In this document: piece by piece, positions 44,147 through 55,670 of the stretch
Position numbering within the stretch: the stretch's first letter is position 1
Layout: every line of letters begins with the position of its first letter
DNA from: Meghimatium bilineatum
Lineage: Eukaryota; Mollusca; Gastropoda; Stylommatophora; Philomycidae
DNA: 64,000 nt
Direction of reading: 5' to 3'
Assembly: GCA_034231615.1 (NCBI GenBank)
Contig: CM067318.1
Span: 32,567,723 to 32,631,722, forward strand
The notes under the pieces: model-generated
The model's input: only the letters and a program-made list of their open reading frames with translations
The model's database searches: none
Told to the model about the DNA's origin: nothing
Program-made: the position numbers and the translations under genes

Positions 44147-44430
44147 TCTGTCTCACAATGTATGTTCTCTGTCTCACAATGTATGTTCTCTCACAATGCG
44201 TGTTCTCTGTCTCACAATGTGTGTTCTCTGTCTCACAATGTATATTCTCTCACAATGCGTGTTCTCAGACTCACAATGCGTGTTCTATGTCTCACAATGT
44301 GTGTTCTCTGTCTCACAATGCGTATTCTCTGTCTCACAATGTGTTTTCTGTCTCACAATGCGTGTTCTCTGACTCACAATGTGTGTTCTGTCTCAGAGTG
44401 CGTGTTCTCTGTCTCACAAAGTGTAAGTTC
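44147..44430. repeat. 21/22-bp minisatellite
   Basis: About 14 units of TTCTCTGTCTCACAATGTG and variants (some lacking 'gtct'). On the + strand the two long frames here read repeated SVSQCVF-type units. The array starts right at the tail of the LINE-III derivative and ends at a LINE-III RNase H piece. Confidence 0.95.
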
Positions 44431-44434
44431 ACAG

Positions 44435-44870
44435 AGAAGACTGTTCACCAGATACAAGTATATACCGATGGATCAGCAACTAGTGCAGTGAAGAATGGAG
44501 ATGCTGGAGTGTATGGATAAAATATCCATAAGAAGACAATAAAACCATATGTTTACCAACTGGAATCTTCTGCTCCAACTACTCTGCAGATGTACAGTTC
44601 CTAAAAATGGTTGTGGAAAAAATTAAGAACATAACAAGCCAATGTCAACAGGTGATGTGTCTTACTGGTGCGATGTCTGTAATACAATCCCTTGATAGCA
44701 ATACGAGAAGTGTGCATTCAAAGAAGATTAGTACAACAATGGATATCATCCCACTTTGACATACCATGAAATGAAAAGGCAGATACGCTGGCAAAAGATG
44801 GAGCAACACAGTAACAGAAAAAAAACCAACAAAAGAGGCCATACAAAGAGATGATGACCACTTCAAAGAA
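44435..44870 (+). mobile_element. LINE-III RNase H fragment
   Basis: The + strand reads VHQIQVYTDGSATSAVKNGD and AGVYG, later a frame with QQWISSHFDIP-NEKADTLAK and DGATQ. This gives three of the RNase H signature blocks, with stops between. Confidence 0.75.
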
Positions 44871-44872
44871 AT

Positions 44873-45005
44873 GATGAAGAGGTAGGCAGCGATACAACTG
44901 GGAGAGAAACACCACGAGATGAAGAGGTTACAGTCTAGCAGAGCGGACCACCAAAATAAAGAGTCAGATGATGTTGGAAGTCCGTTGAAACCACCCTTCA
45001 CTGCT
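44873..45005 (+). mobile_element. RTE-A tail fragment
   Basis: Reads RGRQRYNWERNTTR-RGYSLA then ER-TK, matching 640-745 in order. Decayed, without a clear tail repeat. Confidence 0.65.
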
Positions 45006-45339
45006 CATACGGTTGTTCTATGTTAATACAATGGAACATAAAACCCAATCAATAGTAGCATCCAGAGAGAAATTAATGTTCATTTCAGAAAACTACAATA
45101 GTATCGCCATACTACACATGACAGTCTAGAAAAAAAACAACCGTAATGAAGAGGATCATGTCAGAGAAATGAGAAAAGAGGCATGAAATCACAATGATAG
45201 AAAGATTAGCTAAAGATGGGCAGGAATTTTTAAAGGCTGTGATGTACATTTTGACATGCTACCTAATCATGCTACCTGCTGATGGCGGCTAGAGTATAGT
45301 ATGAGAGTATAGTTTGAGAATATCAATGATCGTGATAGT
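45006..45339. other. Unexplained stretch
   Basis: No gene seen; may include more LINE-III remnant, which I cannot support. Confidence 0.25.
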
Positions 45340-45715
45340 ATTCAATCAATCAAGTGTCATGTTAAGTGGCGTAGGTGATGATGCTTCTCCACAACTATCT
45401 TTTGTATTGTTAAAAAAGATCAGTTGGTGACTTCTTTTTGAGCCACAGTAGCAACCCACCCATACAATTCTCTCTTTGTGTTCCTCAGTCTATTCTCTCC
45501 TTGATCTTTCCGGTGGTTACTAAATGTTTAAGTTTTACTTTTCTCGTCACGGACCCTTAAAATCGTGATTGTCTGTTTCTTATTTTCGCTATAATTTGTC
45601 GCTTTACTCCAGCATCTTTGGGAACTTCTACATTTGTTTTCTTGTCTGTTTATTGAATATTCATCATTCGTCTTAAAAACCACATATCAGTTGACTCCAG
45701 CTTATCTTGAGTACG
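45340..45715 (-). mobile_element. RTE-B, 5'-truncated
   Basis: On the - strand it reads TNVEVPKDAGVKRQIIAKIR (with shifts), then the basic block and ELI-type tail, ending in an ATTGATTGAA tail at 45340-45352. It abuts the piggyBac remnant and probably removed or interrupted its C-terminal part. Confidence 0.72.
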
Positions 45716-45720
45716 TTTGT

Positions 45721-46754
45721 TTATTGTCCATACTTCGCTTCCATTTTGACAGCATGGGTAGACTTTGTGTCAGTTTCCAGCCTGTATGTTGTGTCCGCAC
45801 CAAAATATACCAGCAGGTTGAAAATATATCCGGTGATGGAGTCGCAGAGTCTGTATAACCTTATATGGTATTTTTTTGGCTTGCTTGCATTATATTGCTT
45901 GTGCCTAAATCTTCCCTTGTGATCTATAACCATCTCATCTATACATATGTTTTTAGAAGGATAGAATGCATTCTGAAAGCTCGCAACTAATGCATTTATG
46001 AACGGCTCTATTTTACATTTACCCTGTGCATCAGCTCCAGCCGCATGAAGCATTGATTGGTAAATCAATAAGAATTTGGTCCTGCTGAAAATTGATCCAA
46101 ACCAGGGGCTACTTCTGTATGTTTTTGTTGACCAAAAATCCTTTATAATATATTTGGCATACAAACCCATGTTTATCAGGGTGGCGAGAAACTTCATACA
46201 AATATTTCGATCGAGCGGAATTCATTTCGAATAAGTAGAATATTTCCTTGAAGGTGTATTAATTTTCAATTTCTGCTGGGCATAAGAATTTACATTGGCT
46301 ATTAGATTGTCAATTACTGGTTCTGCCATCAAGGATAGCAAATACTGGAGAGGTGAGACATTGTCAGGAAGGCCAACTTTTCTACCAGAATGTATCTGTA
46401 TGAAGTGAGTCACTACTATACTCTCTCATTCTAGGGCTTCACGCCACACAGCATCAGTCCTAGGCCTACCTTGTTGATTTGTGGAAGTTTGATGATAGGC
46501 CTACTTGTAGCATTAGTAGGCCTAAAAGTACCAGCTAAATCCTCTGAATCAGTAGATTCATCACTACTATTAGACGCTTCTTCAGAGGAACTAACATTCC
46601 TTGATCTGATGCAATCATTTGCTAAATTGTTAATAAAACCTACACCAGTTTGCTTTGGTTTCTTACTTTTCGGCAAGTCAACACTATGCCTATAATCCCT
46701 ATCGGGATCATCATTATCCGATTCACTAATTAGCAAGCTTTGAAACATAACCAT
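45721..46754 (-). pseudogene. piggyBac-like transposase remnant (PGBD-type)
   Basis: Three - strand frames make up the N-terminal part and half of the catalytic domain. 46754-46431 is an acidic, Ser-rich N-terminus (ISESDNDDPDRD, SSSEEASNSSDESTDSED). 46413-46222 corresponds to the start of the DDE domain. 46197-45721 carries FLATLINMGLYAKYIIKDFW, then SKNICIDEMVIDHKGRFRHK and QYNASKPKKYHIRLYRLCDS ITGYIFN. The first catalytic Asp is in IDEMV. The second half, with the other catalytic residues and the Cys-rich tail, is missing where RTE-B begins. A stop near 46430 and a frame break near 46210 confirm decay. Intact family members excise at TTAA sites; no TTAA-flanked ends are found here. Confidence 0.82.
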
Positions 46755-46759
46755 AGCTT

Positions 46760-47087
46760 ATTCTGCACTGTATCTAGAAGAAGTGAGAGTTGCCATTGTT
46801 TTCAGAAATAACAAACACAGCGTATGGCGGTCAAAGAAATGGTTTCTTTTACAGCCAAGCGAGTCGTCTTCAGTTTTCTAAAGGAAGCGAAGTTTCCTAG
46901 ATGTTCAGAGGGTAATATAAAAACTTGAACTGGACACAACGAAATATAACTGATCAATATATGATCGATCTAAAATCAAAGCCGTTAAAGTGGCGAAAGG
47001 TCCTGTAGACCCATAATATAAAGCCGTTATAGTGGCGATCGGTCCCCAATGAGTTAAGTAGGAAGCCAGATGACAATTAAAAAAAAT
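46760..47087. other. Gene-free stretch
   Basis: Contains a short internal repeat 'aaagccgttaaagtggcga' / 'aaagccgttatagtggcga' at about 46979 and 47022, 43 bp apart. No gene. Confidence 0.4.
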
Positions 47088-47340
47088 TCTTGATACTAAC
47101 AGGAATTGAACCAGTCCGTTCAACGGCACAAAATCGCCTAGCAACTATTGAACACGCGTTCTTCCGTACTTGACTAACCGCATCTCCAAAAAAAAAGATG
47201 CGATTTCATCAAGCCATTCAAACCGTGCACACAAAGTCACCAGAACGGACCGATCGAGACAAGGACTATTACAACAACAACAAACATCCCGTACAGGTAT
47301 TGAAATATCCTCAGTAACAACAAACATATAACATAATATC
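47088..47340 (-). mobile_element. SINE-C copy 1 (tRNA-derived)
   Basis: On the - strand GATGCGGTTAGTCAAGTACGG holds an A-box-like stretch, and GGTTCAATTCC at 47112-47102 is a B box. GAGAT upstream can pair with GTCTC downstream (in copy 2), and GGC..GCC between the boxes could be the long variable arm of a Leu/Ser-type tRNA. Upstream is a body with GTTGTTGTTGT. Almost the same sequence recurs at 47442-47745 and 51165-51450. Confidence 0.75.
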
Positions 47341-47441
47341 CGTATTTAGTTCTACAAGGGCCGATAGGTCTTCTTGTAAACATGGATAACATATATAGAC
47401 AATACAATTTTGCTTCGAATAATTGTTTATACAAGTAAATT

Positions 47442-47745
47442 TAAGTAGGAAGCCAGAGGACAATTTTTTTAAAATTCTTGAGACTAACGGGAATTGAACC
47501 AGTCCGTTCAACGGCACCAAATCGCCTAGCAACTATTGAACACGCGTTCTTCCGTACTTGACTAACCGCATCTCCAAAAAAGATGCGATTTCATCAAGCC
47601 ATTCAAACCGTGCACACAAAGTCACCAGATGGACCGATCGAGACAAGGACTATCACAACAACAACAAACAGGTATTGAAATATCCCCAGTAACAACAAAC
47701 ATATAACATTTATAATATAATATTCACAGGTTTCTCTCCTGTTTA
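47442..47745 (-). mobile_element. SINE-C copy 2
   Basis: The same unit as copy 1 with B box at 47500-47490, 5' part extended to 'cacaggtttctctcctgttt'. The two copies lie in tandem about 100 bp apart in the same orientation. Copy 2 also shares 'taagtaggaagccag' with the sequence beside copy 1 (47055-47070), so the duplicated unit exceeds the SINE itself. Confidence 0.78.
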
Positions 47746-47751
47746 GTCTAT

Positions 47752-48985
47752 TGTCCTGTTCTGATGCAAAAGATAATAACCTGCTCATCTGTCGATATAG
47801 TGATAGTTGCATTTTGGGTGGACAATTTTCCTGATAGCTTTGATGAGGATCCTCTTTTCTTTGTAGGTCTTTCTTGGTTTTTGTGTACCTGTTTTGATCC
47901 ATCCTTTGCCAGCTTATCTGCCTATTCATTTCCTGGGATACCACAGTGGAATGGTATCCATTTTCCCCCTGGATATTTTATGTAAATTCCAGCACCTCCA
48001 TTCTTCACCGCTCTGGTCGCTGATCCTTGTTATTTTCTTGTACCCATGCTTCTCTAAGGTACATATCTTCAATCATGTTGTATGCTATTGTTTTCTTTTG
48101 GAGAGTATTCAGTTATATCATAGTGTAGTAGTTGTTTATGGTGGTTCTAATAGTGAGATTTTTATATTGCTCCCAAGGAAATTGAAAATGTGTTGATGTT
48201 ATCTCTCTTGTTATGTCTGTTAGTTCTTCCTTATATTCTCTGTTTAGTTTGTTTGCATTGGTGGATAAAACTGTTTAGCTTTCCACTAACTAGGTCACCA
48301 AATCTGGACTTCATTGGATGGACTGGTATGTTCTTGTACTTTTCTGCATGGACCATGGTCTTAGTATCTCGCTTGTATGGTAAGGGGTTGATGCCTGTAA
48401 TTTTTTTCCATTTCATTTATGGAAGTCTTCATGACTTCTGTGATAAGACGAAGTGCTTGATTTTGTACCTTGTCCAGGACTTAAAGATGGAAATTGGCTG
48501 CTGAAGTCCATGCTGTTGATCCATATTCTAGTACTGGTCTAATTTCACGCACGCACGCACACACACACATATATATATATATACCTTCTTGAATGTTGCC
48601 TCATTGCCCCCCCCCCCAAGTTTGTTCCTGCCAATTTCCTTAGGAAGGCAAGTTTCTTTCATTGCTTTGCTTCTGTTTCTCAATATGAGGACTCCATGTC
48701 AGTCTCTTATCTAGTGTAGTGCCCAAGTACATCGCTTCACCGTTTATGTGGATATGTACATTTTTATGTTTGATCTCTCTTGCTGTTCCTTATTTGAGAG
48801 TGTGAAAAGAGTTGTTAAGGACTTTTCAACATTGATCTTTGGTATTTTCCATTTATTTGCCCATGCTGCTATGTTGTCTGCTGTCTTTTGTATTTTTCTG
48901 TTGGCAATCATCATAAGTACTATTACACATCACCAAGTCATCAGCATATATAGCAGCTCTTACACCTTGTGGCAGCTTAGACTGT
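47752..48985 (-). mobile_element. LINE-III fragment
   Basis: A - strand copy parallel to 21820-23200: end of C-terminal block, RNase H (IPGNE-like at about 47925), thumb region (KYKNIPVHPMKSRFGDLVSG at 48330-48270) and the palm end (MADDLVM-like near 48935). An (AC)(AT) microsatellite and a poly-C tract at 48545-48620 interrupt it. The tail is missing, because it starts inside the LINE beside SINE-C copy 2. Confidence 0.75.
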
Positions 48986-49590
48986 CATAGCCATTCTTGT
49001 CTGTAGTTGTTTCTTGGGATTTGTTTGCATGTTTGTATGGAGATTTTTGGAGAAAACTAGAGGGCAGTAGCGCCTTTTTTAGAAAGTTTATCACCCATTT
49101 CGTTTCTAGGTGACTCCGGAATGGTCAGGTATCCATTGGATGGTGACCTCTTCGTCGTATGATGTGGATAGCTGGTCTATTAATCTGTGTCTGTTGATGC
49201 TGCAACCGAGGGGTGGGTGTGTTTGTTCTCCAGGGCCTGGATTGCTGATTTTGAGTCTGGGAAGATAACTAAGTCCTCAGGTGAGTAGTTCTTTTCTCGA
49301 AGCCCACAATGATTAGATTCAAATCTTTCTGGATTGCTATTGCCCCTGCTGTGTAGTTAGAGCAGATATCGCAGACATAAGCCAAACATTTTTTGGTAGT
49401 CTTCTGAGTCTATGTGTATTTTATCACAGCTCAAAATCTCCACAATTTGTGGTAGCGATTTGTGCAGATCCATCTGTGTATACATGGATTATATCTGGTG
49501 GGTATGTATGGATTGTTTTTGGGCAATGTTCTTCTGCCGAATGGTCAGAGAGTTCGTTCTTTAAAGTAGGAGTTATTGCTTGTCTACAGG
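48985..49590 (-). mobile_element. LINE-V RNase H fragment
   Basis: On the - strand YPPDIIHVYTDGSAQIATTN is the first RNase H block. Later VTIQWIPDHSGVT and QTNPKKQLQTRMAMTV appear. The latter block matches the LINE-V piece at 53606-54063 (TNPKKQLQARMATTV). Many stops. Confidence 0.68.
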
Positions 49591-49736
49591 GCGGTTAAAT
49601 GTTTATCTTTTCCTTTTGTTCTCTGCTTGTTGGAAGATTGTGTTTTTACTTGCTTTATTGAGGAACGATGTCTTGAGTATTCCGTGTTTTTCCGGCAACT
49701 TTTATATCATTTTTCTATTTTCTTCTCTAGTTTCTT

Positions 49737-49805
49737 CTTCTTTTGTTCACTTGAAACATGTCTATGTTATTCTGTCTCCTGAATAAAACTCACTGTCTTT
49801 TGTTT
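49737..49805 (-). mobile_element. LINE-I 3' stub
   Basis: 'cttcttcttttgttcacttg', 'aaacatgtctatg' and 'ctgtctcctgaataaaactc' equal the first about 65 bases of the LINE-I 3' end (10135-10205). Confidence 0.8.
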
Positions 49806-50500
49806 CAATTAGTTTCTTCTAGTTTCAATTCTCATGTATCTTGCAAAGGTATTCGCTATAAGGTCTATTGATATCCTCTTCGCACACCAGACACGTCCAT
49901 AGGTGCTCAGATCTCCTCTTCAGTAAATCTATCAGGGTATAGCGGCTGATGGTTCTGGTTCTATATTGGTTCATTGCTCTTTTAAAGCTCTTTGTCAGAG
50001 GTTCTCAGCGTGCTACGCCCATCTTCACTCCCAATTCCCGTATTCTCGACATTGACTCATGCTCATTAAACTCAAAATCTTCAGATCGTGAGGACTCACG
50101 AAGAGCAATGAGTGTCTGCTGGGTCCATAGGGTGACCATCTGTTGTGGTGGCGAGGCTAGCTAATTAGTCGGCCCGTTCACCATCTTGCAAATATCTCTA
50201 CTGCCGCTCGTTCTCTTCTCATGTATAATGGTTCTATGTCTGTGTTGATCTCAGATGCATCAGTTGGAGTGTTTTCATGGCACCGCATATAAATCGTAGT
50301 GAGCATTTTTGAACTTTCTAACCACCAGTATAGTTTCTCATTGATCATTCTTTCAGAAATTTTGCCCAAGTTAGATGTTAAGGATATAGGTCTGTATCTG
50401 GTGATTTTGTTTTGATTTTTTCCTGCTTTAGGATTGGTATAATGTTAATATTTCTCCAGGCTATTGGCAGCTTGCGTTCTCTTCAGGTCTTATTAATGAG
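49806..50500 (-). mobile_element. LINE-IV-type fragments (C-terminus and RT)
   Basis: Two blocks on the - strand. 50165-49830 reads SFKRAMNQYRTRTISRYTLI then DLLKRRSEHLWTCLVCEEDI, a C-terminal Cys cluster. 50500-50175 reads WRNINIIPIL, then KISERMINEKLYWWLESSKM, the RT N-terminal motif. The RT core between them is absent. The family resembles 52984-55631. Confidence 0.6.
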
Positions 50501-50589
50501 ATCATAGTGCGAAACTTAGCTCCAAGTATGGAATATAATTGCAATATTTTACTTGGGGGTGCTAGAGATAAATCAGTACGAGCCATGTG

Positions 50590-51060
50590 ATTCCTACTTG
50601 ACTGTCCAATTGCATGGCATATAATACAGTTATGCAGAGCCCGAGCCAACCTCCGAATCACAGCTGGTAAAGAACACCCACTGCATTCTGAAATTCAGAA
50701 AGTCAAAGAAGGTAGACTAAAAAGATGAAAGTCATGGATATGGCATGCGGAGGACATCATACAAAGCATGTGCACGTTGAAAGATGAGGCACCTGGTGCG
50801 GAATTGTTACGTATGCCAGTGGACTGCCAGATCTCATGATGTAACACATCACTTCCAAGTTATAACAACTCTCAATAAACAATGCAAAGAGTAGTTCCCT
50901 ATTACGGTGGAGTCTGAAGTGGGGCGCCGATTAGTACAAATTCCAGAGAAAGTGATATGATTATATACACAGATGGTTCGGCAATAGTTCGGTTGGTAGG
51001 CACTTGCGTGGTGCTAATGCCTTCACAAATGCCTGTAGGAAAGACCACCAAAGAAAAGAG
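50590..51060 (+). mobile_element. LINE-IV-type linker and RNase H fragment
   Basis: + strand, with CRARANLRITAGKEHPLHSE in the linker and SRESDMIIYTDGSAIVRLVG as the first RNase H block. It points away from the neighbouring - strand piece. SINE-C copy 3 follows directly after a poly-C tract (51118-51133). Confidence 0.62.
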
Positions 51061-51164
51061 TGACGCATTTGCTGTGACGACAAGTAAATTTACGGTTCTT
51101 GTTTGGAACGCGTACACTCCCCCCCCCCCCCCCATTATTTCTCCGGTATACGAATTATGAACGA

Positions 51165-51450
51165 AATAATATAATTCTTGAGACAAACGGGAATTGAACC
51201 AGTCCGTTCAACGGCACCAAATCGCCTAGCAACTATTGCACACGCGTTCTTCCGTACTTGACTAACCGCATCTCCAAAAAAAAAGATGCGATTTCATAAA
51301 GCCATTCAAAGCGTGCACTCAAGGTCACCCAAACGGACCAATCCAGACAAGGACTATCACAACAACAACAAACAGGTATTGAAATATCCCCAGTAACAAC
51401 AAACATATAACATTTATAATATAATATTCACAGGTTTCTCTCCTGTTTGT
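51165..51450 (-). mobile_element. SINE-C copy 3
   Basis: Near-identical to 47442-47745. B box at 51200-51190. The 5' part ends at 'cacaggtttctctcctgttt' as in copy 2, so that is probably the true 5' boundary of the element. Confidence 0.8.
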
Positions 51451-51782
51451 TTTGGAGCGAGCTGTTTTCATGCCTTAAAGGAAATTACGTCATTTCAGAG
51501 CGTGCAACAAGAAATACAAAATGGCTAATCATAAAACTGCTGCTAGCTGATGATGATGTTCATCCTTCGCAAGCGAAGATGAACATGACATGAAAAATAA
51601 TAAATGTGATGAACAAATAGAAAAAAAAACCCAACATTGATGATTGTTTAATTTGGTTTGTGAGGTCGTAGATGTCCGATTCGTGACAGGAAGTTCTATT
51701 GCAGTGCATTCAGGAGTGCAGAGTGTTCGGGATAGGAGAGTTTTCGTATTTGTCCTTCCGCTTCCGTCGCTTGTAAATTACC
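51451..51782. other. Gene-free stretch
   Basis: No gene or repeat recognised. Confidence 0.35.
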
Positions 51783-51890
51783 CGCATTTCCATTCTCTGG
51801 ACTACACCCTGCTAGAAATCTAGTAGGACAATGGTATTGCTACAAGGGAGATCCAGCAGGAGTTTGATAATGAACGATGAAGAAGAAGAG
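51783..51890 (+). mobile_element. SINE-B, 5'-truncated
   Basis: The last 108 bases of SINE-B: 'cattctctggactacaccct', 'agaaatctagtaggacaatg' and 'gaacgatgaagaagaagag'. Head missing. Confidence 0.85.
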
Positions 51891-52494
51891 TATCTAAATA
51901 ATTTGTAATTTGTGCTAAACATTGGTACCATAGACATTTTGATAAATGAATATGAGCCGGCTGCGTGACGTAACAAACTACTAAACAATTGCATTCAGCG
52001 ATAACATCACAAAATACTAAACAATTACGAACGGACAATTATTTAAACATTAGGATCGTTGCAAACATTGGGGGTTCCACTCAAGAACCATTGGGGTGTT
52101 GTCTCTGTTGAGAGCTTCAGTATCATGTACTTTATATTGTCACTTTATCCGTAGACGTTTATGGACACAGTATTTTTGAAAGTGATTTAACACTGATGTA
52201 ACACTAATGGCGTGTCTGATGTACACTGTCCAGGTCGCGCATGGTATAGAATGGTATTGAGCACATGACACGATAGACTTTTTATGATGAGATAAATGCC
52301 CTTCTGTTCCCACACATTGCCGCAGTCTGTCAGATGCAACAGTTGTTTAAGAGAATCTGTTATTGACCTGCATGAATGACATCGATCCTTGAAATAGTAG
52401 GCCCACGAGCAAGATAAGTAAATATGTCGACTTATTGGAGACAATTATTATTAACCTTAATAACTGAATCATAGTGCTGTTCACTCATCATTAT
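51891..52494. other. Gene-free stretch
   Basis: I see nothing recognisable. Confidence 0.35.
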
Positions 52495-52745
52495 TAAACG
52501 CCACCTCCGCAACGAAGGTTGGGTGCAACAGACCTCCACTATCTCCAGTCTCTCGTCTTGTTGGTGCACTGTGCTAAATTGTAACCTGTCCATCTCGTGA
52601 TGTTACTCTCTCAATTGTATCTCTCCTCCCCTCGACTTTACCCTCAAGTAAGGTCTTCAACGAGGTGTCGTATCTTTTATGTCGAAAATATTTTATTTGC
52701 TTGAACTTTATTTCCTTTAATAATTCTTTCGTCATACTAAGTGCT
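52495..52745 (-). mobile_element. RTE-A 3' end
   Basis: On the - strand it reads ELLKEIKFKQIKYFRH, then TSLKTLLEGKVEG, basic block, and a tail block matching 640-770, ending in TAATAATGATGA. It extends further 5' than the copy at 605-785 and so shows the KYFGH-type motif upstream of the basic block. Confidence 0.78.
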
Positions 52746-52983
52746 ATTCCGCTGAATTTTTATCAGAATTTTAAAAATTATAAATAGACAATCAACTTTT
52801 TGTGTGTTTATAAACAGACAATTTTTAGGGCATGTAATGAAAAAAGTAAACACTTGAACATTTAGCAACCAACAGAAAGATCATGGAGAGAAAAGACAGA
52901 GGAAGACGAAGAGAGAAATTTCTGGATGGGTTGTCACTGTGGTACAAAAAGAGGTCACCAATTGAACTTATTAACAACACAAA

Positions 52984-55631
52984 GAAAACATCAGATGGTG
53001 CACCAGGACACGACGGAATACGCTACAGCATCCTTAAAGACATTGCAGGCGACCGGCTTAAAACAATTGTTGATGATTTCAACACAACACTGAAAACAGG
53101 ACGCATACCAGAAGAGTGGCTACACACCGACCTTCTTCCCCTGGCAAAGTCAGATAAAGACACCTCAGACATCAAGAGTTATCGTATCAGTACCTTACAT
53201 AATGTTTACGGCACGGTGGTGGAGAGGATAATCGCTATAGGACTGACCTTCGATTTGGAAAATAGAGGCATACTTCCTGACACTCTAGGTGCATACAGAC
53301 CGGGGAGGGACACGACCACCAATGCGGCAACCCTTGCCTATGACATCTACGAGGGTTTTCAGGTAAATAAGAAAACATTGATCGCAAAGATCGACCTAAG
53401 ATGCTTACAACAGAGTCAGTTTGGCCAGCTGATACATTTGCCAATCGAACTCAGCATCGACTTGTGGATAATTCGATGGTGTTAATGTTAATGGTGTTAG
53501 TGTCCAGACCTGTGGCTCTGAGACTGGGATCTTGGACACCAGAACGATAGCACAGGATTGCCACAGGGATAGCCACTATCACCTGTGCTCTTTAACGTCT
53601 ACACATTCCCCCTCCAATGGATACCTGGCAATGCCGGAGTCCCTGGAAACGAAACGGTTGATAAACTAGCTAAGAGAGGTGATGATGCCTCCCCCCCCCC
53701 CATTTCCCCCAAAAAATCTCAATACGAACATGCTAACAAATCCTAAGAAACAACTACAGGCAAGAATGGCTACAACAGTGGGCCAAATCAAAGACTGGAC
53801 ACTCAACTAAGAACAGGCCATGAATAAACTCATTACACGAATCAAATTGCAGACATTGTAACGTACAAGAGGAGACTGTCGAACAGTTACTACCGCAGAG
53901 CCTAAAGCTAACAGACAGCCGACAAGAACTACTACCACCGCTTCCAACTATGCACAACACACTCTACACAACTATACTACAGCTGATGAAAACCTGTGCA
54001 CTCGCCAGAAGGGCTATGGGCTGTCAAGAGCTGCCTGCTCACAGTGAAAGGGATTGAATCATCAACGTCTACACACCCAAAATAGTGCGGCTTCAGGGGG
54101 CTGGGCACGACAGGATACTAACATATGTGGACGATCTCTTGCTGTACAAGCAAATATAGATGCACAAGATGATATATACATATACGCTGTACAAGTATGG
54201 CAGAAACAGAAGAGAAATGATTGATGGTGTCCAGAGTAATCTAGAATATTTGTTGCTCTGGTGCATTGACTACAAGGAAGTCATCAACCCCATAAAGACA
54301 ATTATCATCTGATTCTCGCTGAACAACATGGTCACAGACACAGTACCAGCAGCCATCTGCATGAGCATCGACATTGACAGGAAGCAGACTATGAAATATC
54401 TATGTATCACTTTTGATAGAAGTCTATATTTCGCGAAATATATGGACAATGTGATTCAGAAAACTGGAAAGGGTGTCAGTGCAGTCAAAATCATGGCATC
54501 AGCAGAGATGCCGCAGAGAACCTTTTTTCAGACAGATGATGCAGGCAATGGTATCGTCTGTGTTGGACTATTGTCTAAGTTTACTGACACTGTCGCAAAC
54601 ACAGATGGATAGATTAGAGAGAGAGTTCAAAACGAGGTCATGAGAGCTGTTCTAGGACGCACAAGAGATACACCTATCGTGACCATAAGGTTTCTCCTAG
54701 TCCTATCAAGCATTAAAGCAAGACATAAAATATCTCAGTTTAAAGAATACTTCAAGGTCACCAATAATAATCATCACCTCTTACATCAATCTCTAGACAA
54801 CACAAAAGGAAGGTGTATCAAGAGAGGAAGATCTTGGATGGCAGAAGCAGAAAATACACTACTCAGAGTTTGTGAGCTGGAGGAAGCTGGAAGAGGCTGT
54901 GAATGGGTGACATTTGTCAAAGAGAGAAAGAACTCATGCAATAACTCACATTGCAGCACTCGAATCCACATGATACAATAATTTACACAGACGGCTCAGT
55001 AACACAATAAACAGACATGTGTGGTTGGGTTTCGTGGCCTACCAAAATGGCAAGAAATTAGCTGAGAAGTCAACTGCGTACCGCACTACATCAAGTATGG
55101 AAATATAATCGGTGACAACAGCTCTCACTTGGCTGACGAAGCAACCACAAGTAGACTCAATGATTCTATCGGATTCTAAAAGTATGCTGCGTAAGATATA
55201 ACAGTGTATGATCAGACTTAATGTGTCACTCTTCTCAACAACGCACAGAGCATTACATGTATCTACTGTCCAGGCCATGCTGGGGTCAAGAGAAATGAAA
55301 GAGCCAATGTGTTGGCTGGGAAAGCCTTGGTGAACGGTACTGAGATAAGAAGAGACAGGATGGAATTGATTAGATCAGTCATGGATACCCTACGAGAAGA
55401 CGAGGAGGAAGTCGAACGAGACAATGTACATATTCGGAGAATGGTAGAAATGGAGTGACTAGAGGCGATGGGATAAAGTACTCCCTCTCTGGAAAGATCA
55501 GAAGAACGCGTAATCATCAATTGTCTGGGACACTGAGCGTATACACTTTTAAATGGCTGACGGAACGGCAAGCAGAGCATATATGGGAATGTCCCCACTG
55601 CCGTGACGCTTGTTCCTAATCAATAATCAAG
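52984..55631 (+). mobile_element. LINE-IV (R1/Jockey-like), 5'-truncated
   Basis: Flanked by the 14-bp repeat ATTAACAACACAAA at 52970-52983 and 55632-55645. RT begins with SDGAPGHDGIRYSILKDIAG, IPEEWLHTDLLPLAKSDKDT and IAKIDL. The catalytic block reads TYVDDLLLY at about 54120-54150. An RNase H start (IIYTDGSVTQ, 54985) and CPGHAGVKRNERANVLAGKA (55270-55330) follow, then AEHIWECPHCRD at the end. Stops and shifts are frequent. LINE-V sits inside at 53606-54063. Confidence 0.82.
53606..54063 (+). mobile_element. LINE-V 3' fragment nested in LINE-IV
   Basis: Flanked by AACGTCTACACA at 53594-53605 and 54064-54075 (12 bp). It reads PLQWIPGNAGVPGNETVDKL then AKRGDD (RNase H end) and TNPKKQLQARMATTV, with a poly-C tract at about 53692-53702. 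The LINE-IV frame resumes after it as NVYTP. This is the third level of nesting. Confidence 0.87.
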
Positions 55632-55670
55632 ATTAACAACACAAAAGACAGAGATTTGTGAAGAAGCATG

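Noticed and set aside
44147-44430. CRISPR-like array of regular repeats
   Set aside because: No unique spacers; units are contiguous and the context is eukaryotic.
44108-44520. Two 127-codon frames resembling a repetitive secreted protein
   Set aside because: They are translations of the 21/22-bp minisatellite in two frames; the second only runs into LINE-III RNase H by chance.
52883-53485. A 200-codon RT-like gene with a novel N-terminus
   Set aside because: It is a chance fusion: RTE-B tail joined to LINE-IV at a 14-bp target duplication.
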